Origin: Roseateles_B sp041913905
GTDB lineage: Bacteria > Pseudomonadota > Gammaproteobacteria > Burkholderiales > Burkholderiaceae_C
NCBI GenBank assembly: GCA_041913905.1
Contig: JAYSEK010000012.1
Location: 66,798-130,797 of the forward strand
DNA: 64,000 bases
Direction: 5' to 3'
In this document: one piece after another, positions 29,275-37,715 of the stretch
How the letters are laid out: every line of letters starts with the position of its first letter
Position numbering within the stretch: the stretch's first letter is position 1
Notes under the pieces: model-generated
Databases searched by the model: none
Told to the model about the DNA's origin: nothing
The model's input: the letters and a program-made list of their open reading frames with translations, nothing else
Program-made: the position numbers and the translations under genes

Positions 29275-29305
29275 TTGACCTTGCCATGATGGCAATGCAT
29301 ATGCT
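29275..29305 (+). promoter_or_regulatory. CueR-type promoter of copZ
   Basis: The -35 TTGACC (29275-29280), a 19-bp spacer with the dyad CCTTGCCATGATGGCAATG, and the -10 TATGCT (29300-29305). This is a textbook MerR/CueR promoter, about 33 bp before the copZ start codon. Confidence 0.85.
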
Positions 29306-29338
29306 CTGCGCCACTGTGAACCCCTTGAGGATCTGACC

Positions 29339-29536
29339 ATGAGCAGCTTTCACCTTCCCGATATGAGTTGTGGCCATTGCGTGGCCGCCATCACCGAGGC
29401 CCTGAAGGCCGCCGACCCCGACGTGCGCCTGGAGTTCCAGCGCGAGGCGCGGACGGTGCAGGTGCAGAGCAAGCTGGATGACGCCCGCCTGGCTGAAGTG
29501 CTGACGGAGGCAGGGTATCCGCCGGCAGCGGGCTGA
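29339..29536 (+). CDS. copZ: CopZ-like copper chaperone (HMA domain)
   Basis: A 65-residue protein made of one heavy-metal-associated domain: DMSCGHC (metal-binding MxCxxC), a helix VAAITEALKAADP, and strands ending GYPPAAG. It is slightly shorter than many CopZ proteins but complete. It delivers Cu(I) to CopA or to CueR. It is divergent from copA and has its own CueR-type promoter. A GAGG ribosome-binding site lies about 8 nt before ATG 29339. Confidence 0.9.
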   Translation: MSSFHLPDMSCGHCVAAITEALKAADPDVRLEFQREARTVQVQSKLDDARLAEVLTEAGYPPAAG

Positions 29537-29545
29537 TGCGGTATG

Positions 29546-29570
29546 GCCGGCGCGTTGAGTGCGCGCCGGC
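29546..29570 (+). terminator. Hairpin downstream of copZ, possible terminator
   Basis: A 9-bp perfect G+C stem GCCGGCGCG/CGCGCCGGC with a 7-nt loop, 9 bp after the copZ stop. Only a short T-run (CTTTGG) follows, so termination may be weak or assisted. Confidence 0.5.
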
Positions 29571-29926
29571 GGCTCTTTGGCTGGGCGGCGTCTGTTTGCA
29601 TTGCGGCACGCGTGTGTTGTGTCCGTGGTGATGCGCGGCCGTTCGCCTGTGAAACGCCAGGCGGCGAGTGCTGCGGCGGCGCGAGCCTTCCGTTGGCAAT
29701 TGGTCATTACCCTTTACGAAGGGGCTGGCAGTGCGGCAGGCACCCTGCAGTGTGTGGCGCTCATACATCAGATTCCCCCGTATTGGCGATAGCGCCCAGA
29801 AACGCTCCTTCACATCAATGAAACAATCCGTACGCTTGGTCGGCCGCTCCTTGGGGGAGCGGTTGGCGGGCTACCTATAAAGATTTGGCGCCATCACAAG
29901 TGGCGCATTCTCAGAGGGCTATTCAC
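29571..29926 (+). promoter_or_regulatory. Upstream region of the TonB-dependent receptor gene
   Basis: No gene is seen. The region is less G+C-rich than its neighbours and carries a -10-like TATAAA at 29876-29881. Just upstream is a 7-bp inverted repeat CCGCTCC/GGAGCGG (29844-29862) overlapping the expected -35 area, which could be an operator. A ribosome-binding GAGGG precedes ATG 29927. Confidence 0.5.
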
Positions 29927-32737
29927 ATGTCTCGTTTCAACGATAGCCAGCGCAAGTTGGCGCTGACCACTATTGCGCTCGCCAGCAGCGTTGCCTGCCT
30001 GTCGGCTCAAGCCCAGCAGCAGGCGCCTGTCCAGCTGCAGCGCATTGAGATCACGGGTTCCAACATCAAGCGACTGGCCACCGAAACCGCTTCACCGGTG
30101 CAGGTCTATTCGCGCACCGAAATCAAGGAAACCGGTGCCAACACGGTGCGCCAGGTGCTGGACACCATCATGGCGACCGACGCAGCGACCACGCTGCGCG
30201 ACAACAACAGCTCCAGCAGTTTTGCTGCCGGTGCTTCCGGCGTCGGCATGCGCGGCCTGGGCAAGGCAGCCACGCTGGTGCTGCTGAACGGCCGTCGCCT
30301 GCCGGCCTATGGCCTGGCTGACGGTGCCAAGGAAACCTTCGCCAACATCGATGCGCTGCCCGCCGACGTGATCGATCGCGTCGAAGTGCTGAAGGACGGC
30401 GCATCCGCCGTTTACGGCTCTGATGCGATGGCCGGCGTGATCAACATCATCACCCGCCGCGAATACGAGGGCGTGGGCATGAGCGCCGCCTATCAGTACG
30501 GCATTGGCCCCAGCATCAACAAGCAGACCACGGTGGGCCTGGTTGCGGGCAAGGGCGACTTTGCTCGTGACCGCTACAACGTGCTGGCCAACCTGGAACT
30601 GTACAAGCGCGACGGCTATTTCCTCTCGGACGTCAAGGATGACTACGCACCCTGGCACAAGCAGTTCGTGAGCCCGGCCTTCGGTGATCCGGTGCTGACG
30701 TCGTGGCCTGGCAACCTGATCAAGGGCTCAATCAACGCCAAGGGTGATTTCGTGCCCGGTGCCCGCGTGGCCAACAAGGACTGCCCGGCCAGCCAGAAGA
30801 ATTCTGCCGGCGCCTGCGCGATGGACGTCAATGGCTTGAACATGCTCTCGGCGCCCGCCAAGCGTGCCAACTTCTACTCGGCTGGTCGCTACGCCATCAG
30901 CGACACCGTGGAAGCGTTCGCAGAAGTGTCCGGTTCGCACGTCAAGGTCGAGTTCGAGTCCCTGCCGTTTGCAATCAGCGCTCCTGGCACGCCTTACCAG
31001 TGGTTTGATGGCAATGCCAAGAAGATCCAGATCGTCAAGAAGCCGCTGCTGAGCGCCAGCAATCCGGCCAACACGACGGGCGGTCCCGCCGGGCTGGAAT
31101 ACCGCTTCATGGACAATCCCAATATGTGGCACGCGCCTGTCACCGCCAGCCAGTACCGCGTGATGGCGGGCCTGAAGGGGACCTTCGGCACCTGGGACTG
31201 GGAGACTGCGGTGGGTCGTGTGGGTGCTTCCGCCAGCAAGAAGGATGTGGCGGCCAATCGCGACACCTTCATCTCGGCGGTGTCTACGGGTGAGTACAAG
31301 GTCGGTGGGCAGAACAGCCAGGAACTCCTGGACAAGATGTTCAACCCGATCGACATGCGTGGTGACAATCACCAGAACTTCCTGGACGCCAAGGTTTCCG
31401 GGGAAGTGATGCAGCTGCCGGCTGGCCCGCTGCAGATGGCAGCTGGCCTGGATATCCGCGGCGAGTCGATGAAGGTCAAGTCCAGCGACAACGTGATGGC
31501 CGCCCAGATGATCGGCCGCGGCTCCGTGTGGGTGGAAGGCAAGCGCAACCTGTTCGCTACCTTCGCCGAGTTCGAAGGCCCTATCGTCAAGAACCTTGTG
31601 GCCAACGCCGCCCTGCGCTATGACAAGGCTGACGGCTTCAGCGGTCACATGTCGCCCAAGCTGGGCCTGCGGTGGACCGTGAACCCCAAGCTGCTGCTGC
31701 GCGGCACGGTGGCAGGCGGCTTCCGCGCCCCCAACATCCCGGAAACCCTGGGCAAGGTGGGTCTGACCGGCTTCTACAACAACACGATGGACCCCAAGCG
31801 CTGCGCCGATGCCACGGCCATCCAGGACATCCTGAAGACCGGCAACGCCAACGACAAGCAGGACGCCACCACGGCCTACAACTCGGGCTGCCTGGCCTCC
31901 GTGCCGGCCATGATCTCGGCCAACCCCAATCTGAAGCCCGAACTGTCGCGCAGCTACACCGCTGGCTTCGTGTTCGAACCGGTCAAGGATCTGTCGGTGG
32001 CCGTGGACCTGTGGCGCATTGAGCGTCGTGACGAAATCAGCACCCGCGACCGGGATTACGTGCTGGCTCGCGAAGGTCAGCCCGGCTACACGGATCTGAT
32101 CGCGCGCCAGCCGATCAGCACCCAGGACCAGGCCTATGCCGATCGCGCCAACCAGCTCAAGCCGGGTGCGAACGTCTCCTGGAAGGCCGGTCAGCTGATC
32201 ACGCTGCTGCTGCAGTATGAGAACTTCGGTAAGACCGAGTCCTCTGGCATCGACCTCGACGTCAAGGGCAAGTTCAGCGTGGCCGACCTCGGCACCTTCA
32301 CGCTGGGTCTGCAGACGACCTATGCGCTGAAGTCGCGCTCCTGGGACATCGACGCCGACGACTGGCGCCCGAACACGGTGGGTCTGCGCAACACGCCGCG
32401 TACCAAGGCTCGCCTGTCCGCGCAGTGGAAGCGCAACGACTGGTCCGCCGGTCTGGCCTTCAGCTACACGTCTCGCATGGAGCTGAACAACGACGAGACT
32501 GACGAAGCCACCTGGAGCGAGTCTGCTTGCCGGGCGCGCCTGAAGCCGGGTTCGTATGTCTGCTACAACGCGCCGTCCCTCTATACGGACTTCAACCTGA
32601 GCTACAGCGGCTTCAAGAACACGCGCGTGGGTCTGAACGTCAACAACCTGTTGCACGACTCCGCGCCGGTCAACCTGCGCGATGGCTACGCCGTTCGTCC
32701 GCGCTATGTGCGCCTGAGCGCCGAGTACAAGTTCTAA
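29927..32737 (+). CDS. TonB-dependent outer-membrane receptor
   Basis: A 936-residue outer-membrane barrel. A signal peptide (ending SAQAQQQ) is followed by a TonB-box/plug region (RIEITGSNIKRLATETASPVQVYSR, VGMRGLGKAATLVLLNGRRLP, DRVEVLKDGASAVYGSDAMAGVIN). The long barrel ends in the outer-membrane signature ...YVRLSAEYKF with terminal Phe. The plug type (ITGSNIKR, many Asn/Gly) is that of the large receptor group importing peptides, sugars or other organics in beta- and gammaproteobacteria. No siderophore genes are adjacent, so the substrate is unknown. The codon use is notably pyrimidine-rich at third positions, suggesting high expression. The gene is followed by a strong terminator. Confidence 0.93.
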   Translation: MSRFNDSQRKLALTTIALASSVACLSAQAQQQAPVQLQRIEITGSNIKRLATETASPVQVYSRTEIKETGANTVRQVLDTIMATDAATTLRDNNSSSSFAAGASGVGMRGLGKAATLVLLNGRRLPAYGLADGAKETFANIDALPADVIDRVEVLKDGASAVYGSDAMAGVINIITRREYEGVGMSAAYQYGIGPSINKQTTVGLVAGKGDFARDRYNVLANLELYKRDGYFLSDVKDDYAPWHKQFVSPAFGDPVLTSWPGNLIKGSINAKGDFVPGARVANKDCPASQKNSAGACAMDVNGLNMLSAPAKRANFYSAGRYAISDTVEAFAEVSGSHVKVEFESLPFAISAPGTPYQWFDGNAKKIQIVKKPLLSASNPANTTGGPAGLEYRFMDNPNMWHAPVTASQYRVMAGLKGTFGTWDWETAVGRVGASASKKDVAANRDTFISAVSTGEYKVGGQNSQELLDKMFNPIDMRGDNHQNFLDAKVSGEVMQLPAGPLQMAAGLDIRGESMKVKSSDNVMAAQMIGRGSVWVEGKRNLFATFAEFEGPIVKNLVANAALRYDKADGFSGHMSPKLGLRWTVNPKLLLRGTVAGGFRAPNIPETLGKVGLTGFYNNTMDPKRCADATAIQDILKTGNANDKQDATTAYNSGCLASVPAMISANPNLKPELSRSYTAGFVFEPVKDLSVAVDLWRIERRDEISTRDRDYVLAREGQPGYTDLIARQPISTQDQAYADRANQLKPGANVSWKAGQLITLLLQYENFGKTESSGIDLDVKGKFSVADLGTFTLGLQTTYALKSRSWDIDADDWRPNTVGLRNTPRTKARLSAQWKRNDWSAGLAFSYTSRMELNNDETDEATWSESACRARLKPGSYVCYNAPSLYTDFNLSYSGFKNTRVGLNVNNLLHDSAPVNLRDGYAVRPRYVRLSAEYKF

Positions 32738-32785
32738 GCAACCGTACTCCCGAAGCAGTACGCCGGGTTTCCGGCGTGCCTCTCG

Positions 32786-32816
32786 AAGCCCCGCTCGCGC
32801 GGGGCTTTCTTTTTTT
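32786..32816 (+). terminator. Rho-independent terminator of the receptor gene
   Basis: The stem AAGCCCCGC/GCGGGGCTT (9 bp) with loop TCGC is followed by TCTTTTTTT. This is a canonical intrinsic terminator about 50 bp after the receptor's stop codon. Confidence 0.92.
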
Positions 32817-32904
32817 CTGCGTGAAATGTTGGTGAGCGGGTTGAAGCCCTTCGGGCCCGTGCACGTCTGCCGGTGTGGATGGGGGAGGCGGTGCAGGTCC
32901 GCCA

Positions 32905-32932
32905 AGAAAAATGCCGGGCGTTGCCCGGCATT
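32905..32932 (-). terminator. Rho-independent terminator of the leftward outer-membrane protein gene
   Basis: A 10-bp perfect stem AATGCCGGGC/GCCCGGCATT with a 3-nt loop. Read on the minus strand it is followed by a T-run (the AAGAAAAA on the plus strand), 19 bp after the stop of the gene at 32951. Confidence 0.9.
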
Positions 32933-32950
32933 CGCTTGACGAGGCAGGGT

Positions 32951-33964
32951 TCAATCCAGCCGCAGGTTCAGCCGCACCCAGGTCGTCGTCCCCTGCGGAC
33001 GATTGCGCACGGCGAATTCCTTCAGCACCTTCACGTCGGCCGACCACACGCCGCCTTCCGAGACATAAGCCAGCATGGGGCCCAGGGCGCGGACGCGCGC
33101 CTTGTTGCCATGGGCGGCCACGCCAGGGCCGTTGTCATGCGTGGTCTGCTCCACCAGGTAACCCTGCAGGCCCAGGCGCCACTCGTCGTTGATCCGGTAC
33201 ATGGCGGCGTAGTCGGCGTGCAGATACTGGCCCGAACGCACGTCGGTGGCGGTGTTGCGGGTGTTGAGCGAGTAGGTGGCGCGCAAGCCAAGCTCCAGGC
33301 CGTTTTCCCAGACCTTGGAGGCCAGCAGCAGCGGGCGCACCGTCCAGAACTTGCCGGCGCCCGGGTTCACGGCCTGCTTGGCGTCATAGGCGCCGGTGGG
33401 GGCGACCACGCTCAGGCCCAGCACCAAGCGGCTGTCGTCGTTCTGCCAATCCACGAAGCCGGCGAGGTCCAGGTCGCCCTGACCGCTGCGGCTGCCGGAG
33501 CGCTGGGCGCCCAAGGGGTCCAGCTGGGCCTGCAAGGCCGTCGCGGCGGCTGCCGGGGTGCCGGCCGGCAGGATGGCGCTGAGGCGGATGTCATTGCGCT
33601 GGCGGACCAGGGGCAAGGTGGCTGAAAAGCCCAGCCTGCCATCGGCCAGCAGCTTGTCGGTCACCCAGGTGCCGCGCGCCACGAAGACGTCGGCCTCGAT
33701 GTCACCCTTTACCTGCACGGGCAGGGTGCCCAGCGGCGTGCTGGCCTGCATCTGCAGCGCTTGCCCGTCGTCCCCCTTCAGCTGGTGGGCGCTGTAGTGC
33801 TGCAGCCAGAGTTGGCCGTACCAGCCGGGGAACTGGGGTGTGGCGAGCTCATAGCTGGGGGCGCCCAGCAGCGCGCGCAGCTGGCCGTTCTCGGTGGCAA
33901 TGGCCGATCCGCAAGGGGCCAGCGCCGCGAGGGTCGCGAGGAGGGCCAGGGGGTACTTCTTCAT
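32951..33964 (-). CDS. Outer-membrane channel-like protein (phenol MetA-pathway / SphA-like)
   Basis: A 337-residue protein. The signal peptide (MKKYPLALLATLAALAPCG, cleavage near SAIA-TEN) is followed by a beta-rich sequence with alternating aromatic strands (GWYGQLWLQHYSA; SRLVLGLSVVAPTGAYD; YLHADYAAMYRINDEWRLGLQGYL; TTTWVRLNLRLD end). GAYD and the C-terminal pattern match the Phenol_MetA_deg outer-membrane family, whose members are thought to help uptake of hydrophobic compounds. No aromatic-degradation genes are near. It has its own terminator and is divergent from the chalcone-isomerase-like gene. Confidence 0.78.
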   Translation of the reverse strand: MKKYPLALLATLAALAPCGSAIATENGQLRALLGAPSYELATPQFPGWYGQLWLQHYSAHQLKGDDGQALQMQASTPLGTLPVQVKGDIEADVFVARGTWVTDKLLADGRLGFSATLPLVRQRNDIRLSAILPAGTPAAAATALQAQLDPLGAQRSGSRSGQGDLDLAGFVDWQNDDSRLVLGLSVVAPTGAYDAKQAVNPGAGKFWTVRPLLLASKVWENGLELGLRATYSLNTRNTATDVRSGQYLHADYAAMYRINDEWRLGLQGYLVEQTTHDNGPGVAAHGNKARVRALGPMLAYVSEGGVWSADVKVLKEFAVRNRPQGTTTWVRLNLRLD

Positions 33965-34243
33965 GGAGGGTCCTGAAAGCTGAAGGACTGAACAAAGCTC
34001 CGCCGACGCAGGCGCGCCGCCTGCATCGGAAGCTCATGGGGGCATCATTGGGGAATGGGGGCGGATGCTGCCAGCCTTGGCGTGAAATGCACAGCGATCG
34101 GCCTAGAGAGCCCTGCCGAATTACATCGGCTTGCGCATTCTTGCCGGTGGGTGCTGCTGCATTGGGCGCCGCTTCTCTCTATCATCCGCGCCCTGGCAGT
34201 ACCTTCCGAATGTGGCGCTGCCGCATGTCAAGGAGACAAGAAG

Positions 34244-34837
34244 ATGCTGCGATTCCTGCGCCCTCTCGCCCTGGGTCTGCTCGTGCTGGCGGGCCCGGGC
34301 CATGCCAACGACGTCAAGTTTGAAGGCTTCGACTTCCCCACCACCGCTGCCGTGGGCGGCCAGACGCTGGTGCTCAACGGCATCGCGGCCTCCAGCATTC
34401 TCTCGACGCGCTCCACCGTCGTGGCCTTCTACCTGCCCAGCAAACAGACGAGCATGGAAGGCGCCACCGGCGTCAAGGGGCCCAAGCGCATCCAGTTCTA
34501 CATGCTGCGCGCGGTCTCGGCCAAGGATCTGGCCAACGCCATGCTCGACCGCATTCGCCAGAACGTCACGACCGAGGAGTTCTCGGCCAATGTCGTCGCC
34601 ACCTCGCAGCTGGGGGCCGTGTTCGGCCAGCGCAGCAAGGTCAGCAAGGGCGATCTGGTCGTGATCGACTACAACCCGGTGGACAAGAGCACCGAGTTCT
34701 CGCTCAATGGCAAGCGCCTGGGCGACCCGATCGCGGGCGAGGCCTTCTTCCCGATGATGATGAAGGTGTGGATCGGGCCCAAGGTGCGCGACTCCACGCG
34801 CGAAGGTCTGCTGGGACTGACCAAGCTCGAAGGCTGA
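34244..34837 (+). CDS. Exported chalcone-isomerase-like protein
   Basis: A 197-residue protein with a signal peptide ending GPGHA-ND. The mature part matches the bacterial chalcone-isomerase-like family (VKFEGFDFPTTAAVGGQTLVLNGIAAS, VVAFYLPSKQTS, IQFYMLRAVSAKDLANAMLDRI, GDLVVIDYNP, GEAFFPMMMKVWIGPK). These periplasmic proteins do not necessarily isomerise chalcones; fatty-acid binding has been proposed for the fold. ATG 34244 follows AAGGAGAC. Confidence 0.88.
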   Translation: MLRFLRPLALGLLVLAGPGHANDVKFEGFDFPTTAAVGGQTLVLNGIAASSILSTRSTVVAFYLPSKQTSMEGATGVKGPKRIQFYMLRAVSAKDLANAMLDRIRQNVTTEEFSANVVATSQLGAVFGQRSKVSKGDLVVIDYNPVDKSTEFSLNGKRLGDPIAGEAFFPMMMKVWIGPKVRDSTREGLLGLTKLEG

Positions 34838-34897
34838 GGCGGCCTCAGCTCCTCTTGCTGGTGCCCCGCCCTGGGGCACTTCTTCATGCTGGGCTGC

Positions 34898-35650
34898 TCA
34901 GGCCTGGGCAAGGGCGCGCTGCAGCGTGTCCTTCAATCCGCGCAGGCGCTGCAGCTCCTCGTCCGGCGCCTGCAGTGCGGGCCACAGCAGGGCGACGAGG
35001 TCGCGGGCACTCTGGTCGACGTTGATCTGGCGGCCCGCGATGATCACCTCCCACAGCATGTGCTCCATGGGGCCGAAGACCAGCGACCGCAGCATGCGCA
35101 GCGGGATGTCCTGCCGCACCTGGCCCAGCTGCTGGCCGCGCGAGAGCAGCTCCATCAGCGGTGCGGTATAGCGCCGCTGCAGCTCGATGAAGGCTTCGCC
35201 GAATTCGGCGGAGCGGCCGCTGCCGCCGGTGATGTCGGCCTCGCGCTTGCGGCCCTCCGAGAGCACCAGCTCGCACAGGCCCGTGCCCTGAATCAGGAAC
35301 AGCCGCAGGTGCGTGTGGACGACGAACTCCAGCTGCTCGCGGATCGGCGCCTCGCGCGGCAGGCCCTGCTCGATGGCCGCGATGATCTCGTCGTACCAGT
35401 CGGCGATCACCCGCATGCACAGCTCGCGCTTGCCGCGGAAATAGGTGAAGACCGTGGCTTCGGAAATGCCCAGGCGCTTGGCGATTTCGGTGGTGGTGGC
35501 GCGCTCGTAGCCCTTGGCTGCGAAGACTTCGCGGCCTGCGCGCAGGATGTCCCGCACTCGCTGCTCGGCCTTGGCGCCTGCGGGCGCGCGGCGCCGCATG
35601 GCGGGCGGTGTGGCGGCTGGGGTGTCGGCGGGCAGGCTCATGCGGGCCAT
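34898..35650 (-). CDS. TetR-family regulator, probable repressor of leucine degradation (LiuQ-like)
   Basis: A 250-residue TetR protein. The HTH is TTTEIAKRLGISEATVFTYFRGKREL (about 50-75). The C-terminal ligand-binding part is variable. It is divergently transcribed from liuB, and the shared region carries two oppositely oriented copies of a 14-bp sequence (separate entries). TetR-type regulators called LiuQ are known for branched-chain amino-acid catabolism in betaproteobacteria, so this one probably senses a leucine-derived acyl-CoA (inference). The start could also be ATG 35641, three codons in. Confidence 0.85.
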   Translation of the reverse strand: MARMSLPADTPAATPPAMRRRAPAGAKAEQRVRDILRAGREVFAAKGYERATTTEIAKRLGISEATVFTYFRGKRELCMRVIADWYDEIIAAIEQGLPREAPIREQLEFVVHTHLRLFLIQGTGLCELVLSEGRKREADITGGSGRSAEFGEAFIELQRRYTAPLMELLSRGQQLGQVRQDIPLRMLRSLVFGPMEHMLWEVIIAGRQINVDQSARDLVALLWPALQAPDEELQRLRGLKDTLQRALAQA

Positions 35651-35664
35651 TCTCCCTGAATTTC

Positions 35665-35678
35665 TGAGTCAAGCTCAA
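35665..35678. promoter_or_regulatory. Putative TetR operator, copy 1
   Basis: TGAGTCAAGCTCAA, the exact reverse complement of the copy at 35766-35779. Its core TGAG-N5-CTCA is itself an inverted repeat. It lies 15 bp upstream of the tetR start, suited to autoregulation. Confidence 0.78.
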
Positions 35679-35765
35679 GTCTTGCTTGCTGGGGTGTTCC
35701 CTCTGTCGTATCCTCACGGCTTCGCGAGCCCTGCGAACACGATTCAATGGGTTTCACATGATGAA

Positions 35766-35779
35766 TTGAGCTTGACTCA
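35766..35779. promoter_or_regulatory. Putative TetR operator, copy 2
   Basis: TTGAGCTTGACTCA, the exact reverse complement of copy 1, about 35 bp upstream of the liuB start. TTGACT within it could serve as a -35, so binding would block liuB transcription. Confidence 0.78.
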
Positions 35780-35813
35780 GATCAGGCTCCGCACCTGCCC
35801 ATCAGGAGACACC

Positions 35814-37421
35814 ATGTCCGTGCTGCAAAGCAAGCTCAATGCGCGTTCGGCTGACTTCAAGGCCAATGCCGAGGCCATGCAGGCCCTGATCGCCGACCTC
35901 AACGCCCGCCTCACCAAGATCGCCGAGGGCGGCGGCGAGGCCGCCCGCGCCAAGCACACGGCCCGCGGCAAGCTGCTGCCCCGCGAGCGCGTGGAGATGC
36001 TGCTGGACCCCGGCACGCCCTTCCTGGAGATCGCGCCACTGGCCGGCCTGAACATGTATGACAACGCCGCGCCGGGCGGCGGCATGATTGCCGGCATCGG
36101 GCGCGTCAACGGGGTCGAATGCGTCATCGTCTGCAATGACGCCACGGTCAAGGGCGGTACCTACTACCCGGTCACCGTCAAGAAGCACCTGCGGGCCCAG
36201 GAAATCGCCGAGCAGAACAAGCTGCCCTGCGTCTACCTGGTCGACTCCGGCGGTGCCAACCTGCCCAACCAGGACGAAGTCTTCCCGGACCGCGACCACT
36301 TCGGCCGCATCTTCTACAACCAGGCCAATCTGTCGGCCCAGGGCATTCCGCAGATCGCCGTGGTGATGGGCTCCTGCACGGCGGGCGGCGCCTACGTGCC
36401 GGCCATGTGCGACGAGACCATCATCGTCAAGAACCAGGGCACCATCTTCCTGGGCGGCCCGCCTCTGGTGAAGGCCGCCACCGGCGAGGTGGTGAGCGCT
36501 GAAGACCTGGGCGGCGGCGACGTCCACACCCGCCTCTCCGGCGTGGCCGACCATCTGGCCGAGAACGACACCCACGCCCTGGCTCTGGCCCGCAATGTCG
36601 TGGCGAACCTCAATCGCAGCAAGCCGCAGCCGCTGCGCCTGCAGCCGCCCAAGGCGCCGCTGTTCGACCCGGCCGAGCTGCATGGCGTGATTCCCACCGA
36701 CACCCGCAAGCCCTTCGACGTGCGCGAGGTCATCGCCCGCATCGTCGACGGCTCTGAGTTCGATGAATTCAAGGCCCGCTACGGCAATACCCTGGTCTGC
36801 GGCTTCGCCCACATCGAGGGCATGCCCGTGGGCATCGTGGCCAACAACGGCATCCTCTTCGCCGAGAGCGCCAACAAGGGCGCGCACTTCATCGAGCTGT
36901 GCTGCCAGCGCAAGATCCCGCTGGTCTTCCTGCAGAACATCACCGGCTTCATGGTGGGCCGCAAGTACGAGAACGAGGGCATCGCCCGTGCCGGCGCCAA
37001 GATGGTGACGGCGGTGGCCTGCGCCAACGTGCCCAAGTTCACCGTCATCATCGGCGGCTCGTTCGGCGCCGGGAACTACGGCATGTGCGGCCGCGCCTAT
37101 TCGCCGCGCTTCCTCTGGATGTGGCCCAACGCCCGCATCTCGGTGATGGGCGGCGAGCAGGCTGCGAGCGTGCTGGCCACCGTCAAGCGCGATGGCATCG
37201 AGGCCAAGGGCGGCCGGTGGAGCGCCGAGGAGGAAGAGGCCTTCAAGGCGCCGATCCGCCAGCAGTACGAGGACCAAGGCCACCCCTACTACGCCAGCGC
37301 CCGTCTGTGGGACGACGGCGTGATTGACCCGGCCGACACCCGCCGCGTGCTGGCCCTGGGCCTCTCCGCCTCGCTGAATGCGCCCATCCCCGATGCCAAG
37401 TTCGGCGTCTTCCGGATGTGA
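35814..37421 (+). CDS. liuB: Methylcrotonyl-CoA carboxylase carboxyltransferase (beta) subunit
   Basis: A 535-residue acyl-CoA carboxyltransferase. Blocks seen: ARGKLLPRERVEMLLDPGTPFLE, GVECVIVCNDATVKGGTYYPVTVKKHLRAQ, VYLVDSGGANLPNQDEVFPDRDHFGRIFYN, GSCTAGGAYVPAMCDE, FLGGPPLVKAATGE, GGGDVH, and the C-terminal half NITGFMVGRKYE, GGSFGAGNYGMCGRAY, FLWMWPNARISVMGGEQAA. The sequence is that of MCC rather than propionyl-CoA carboxylase. It transfers CO2 from biotin on LiuD to 3-methylcrotonyl-CoA in leucine breakdown. ATG 35814 follows AGGAGAC. Its stop codon overlaps the vapB operator. Confidence 0.96.
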   Translation: MSVLQSKLNARSADFKANAEAMQALIADLNARLTKIAEGGGEAARAKHTARGKLLPRERVEMLLDPGTPFLEIAPLAGLNMYDNAAPGGGMIAGIGRVNGVECVIVCNDATVKGGTYYPVTVKKHLRAQEIAEQNKLPCVYLVDSGGANLPNQDEVFPDRDHFGRIFYNQANLSAQGIPQIAVVMGSCTAGGAYVPAMCDETIIVKNQGTIFLGGPPLVKAATGEVVSAEDLGGGDVHTRLSGVADHLAENDTHALALARNVVANLNRSKPQPLRLQPPKAPLFDPAELHGVIPTDTRKPFDVREVIARIVDGSEFDEFKARYGNTLVCGFAHIEGMPVGIVANNGILFAESANKGAHFIELCCQRKIPLVFLQNITGFMVGRKYENEGIARAGAKMVTAVACANVPKFTVIIGGSFGAGNYGMCGRAYSPRFLWMWPNARISVMGGEQAASVLATVKRDGIEAKGGRWSAEEEEAFKAPIRQQYEDQGHPYYASARLWDDGVIDPADTRRVLALGLSASLNAPIPDAKFGVFRM

Positions 37422-37460
37422 TGTATACAATGTGTGTGCACTCTGCGGAATGTACACATC
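37420..37460 (+). promoter_or_regulatory. Putative vapBC operator/promoter
   Basis: The inverted repeat GATGTATAC ... GTACACATC (8 of 9 matching, 23-bp spacer) begins within the liuB stop codon and ends at the base before the antitoxin ATG. Internal TGTATACA and TGTACACA are near-identical half-sites. This fits autoregulation by an antitoxin-toxin complex. Confidence 0.7.
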
Positions 37461-37715
37461 ATGCGCACCAATATCGAGATCGATGACGAGTTGATGGCGA
37501 AAGCCCTGCAGGCCGGCCCCTTCAAGACCAAGAAGGAAGCGGTCGAGGCCGGGCTGAAGCTGCTGGCGCGCCAGGCGGCCTACCGCGAACTGCTCAAGTG
37601 GCGCGGCAAGCTCAAGTGGGAAGGTGACGAGGCCGTGGATTGGACCGCCCTGCCTGAATCCGAGCCCCTGGCCGTTCATGAACCCGCCCCGGGGAAGCGC
37701 CGTGCTGGTCGTTGA
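37461..37715 (+). CDS. VapB-type antitoxin
   Basis: An 84-residue protein. The N-terminal part MRTNIEIDDELMAKALQ is the standard VapB (DUF2191-type) DNA-binding strand-helix-helix. KTKKEAVEAGLKLLARQAA follows, and the C-terminal tail LKWEGDEAVDW is the segment that usually wraps the toxin. It pairs with the overlapping PIN-domain gene. Antitoxins of this type bind their own operator; a matching repeat lies directly upstream. The module sits between liuB and liuC on the same strand. Confidence 0.9.
   Translation: MRTNIEIDDELMAKALQAGPFKTKKEAVEAGLKLLARQAAYRELLKWRGKLKWEGDEAVDWTALPESEPLAVHEPAPGKRRAGR

Noticed and set aside
29571..29926. Small genes in the receptor upstream region
   Set aside because: Several short frames exist but none has a ribosome-binding site, conserved pattern or typical codon use.
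32761..32776. Small hairpin CGCCGG-TTT-CCGGCG as a terminator
   Set aside because: No T-run follows; the strong terminator 10 bp later explains the end of the transcript.
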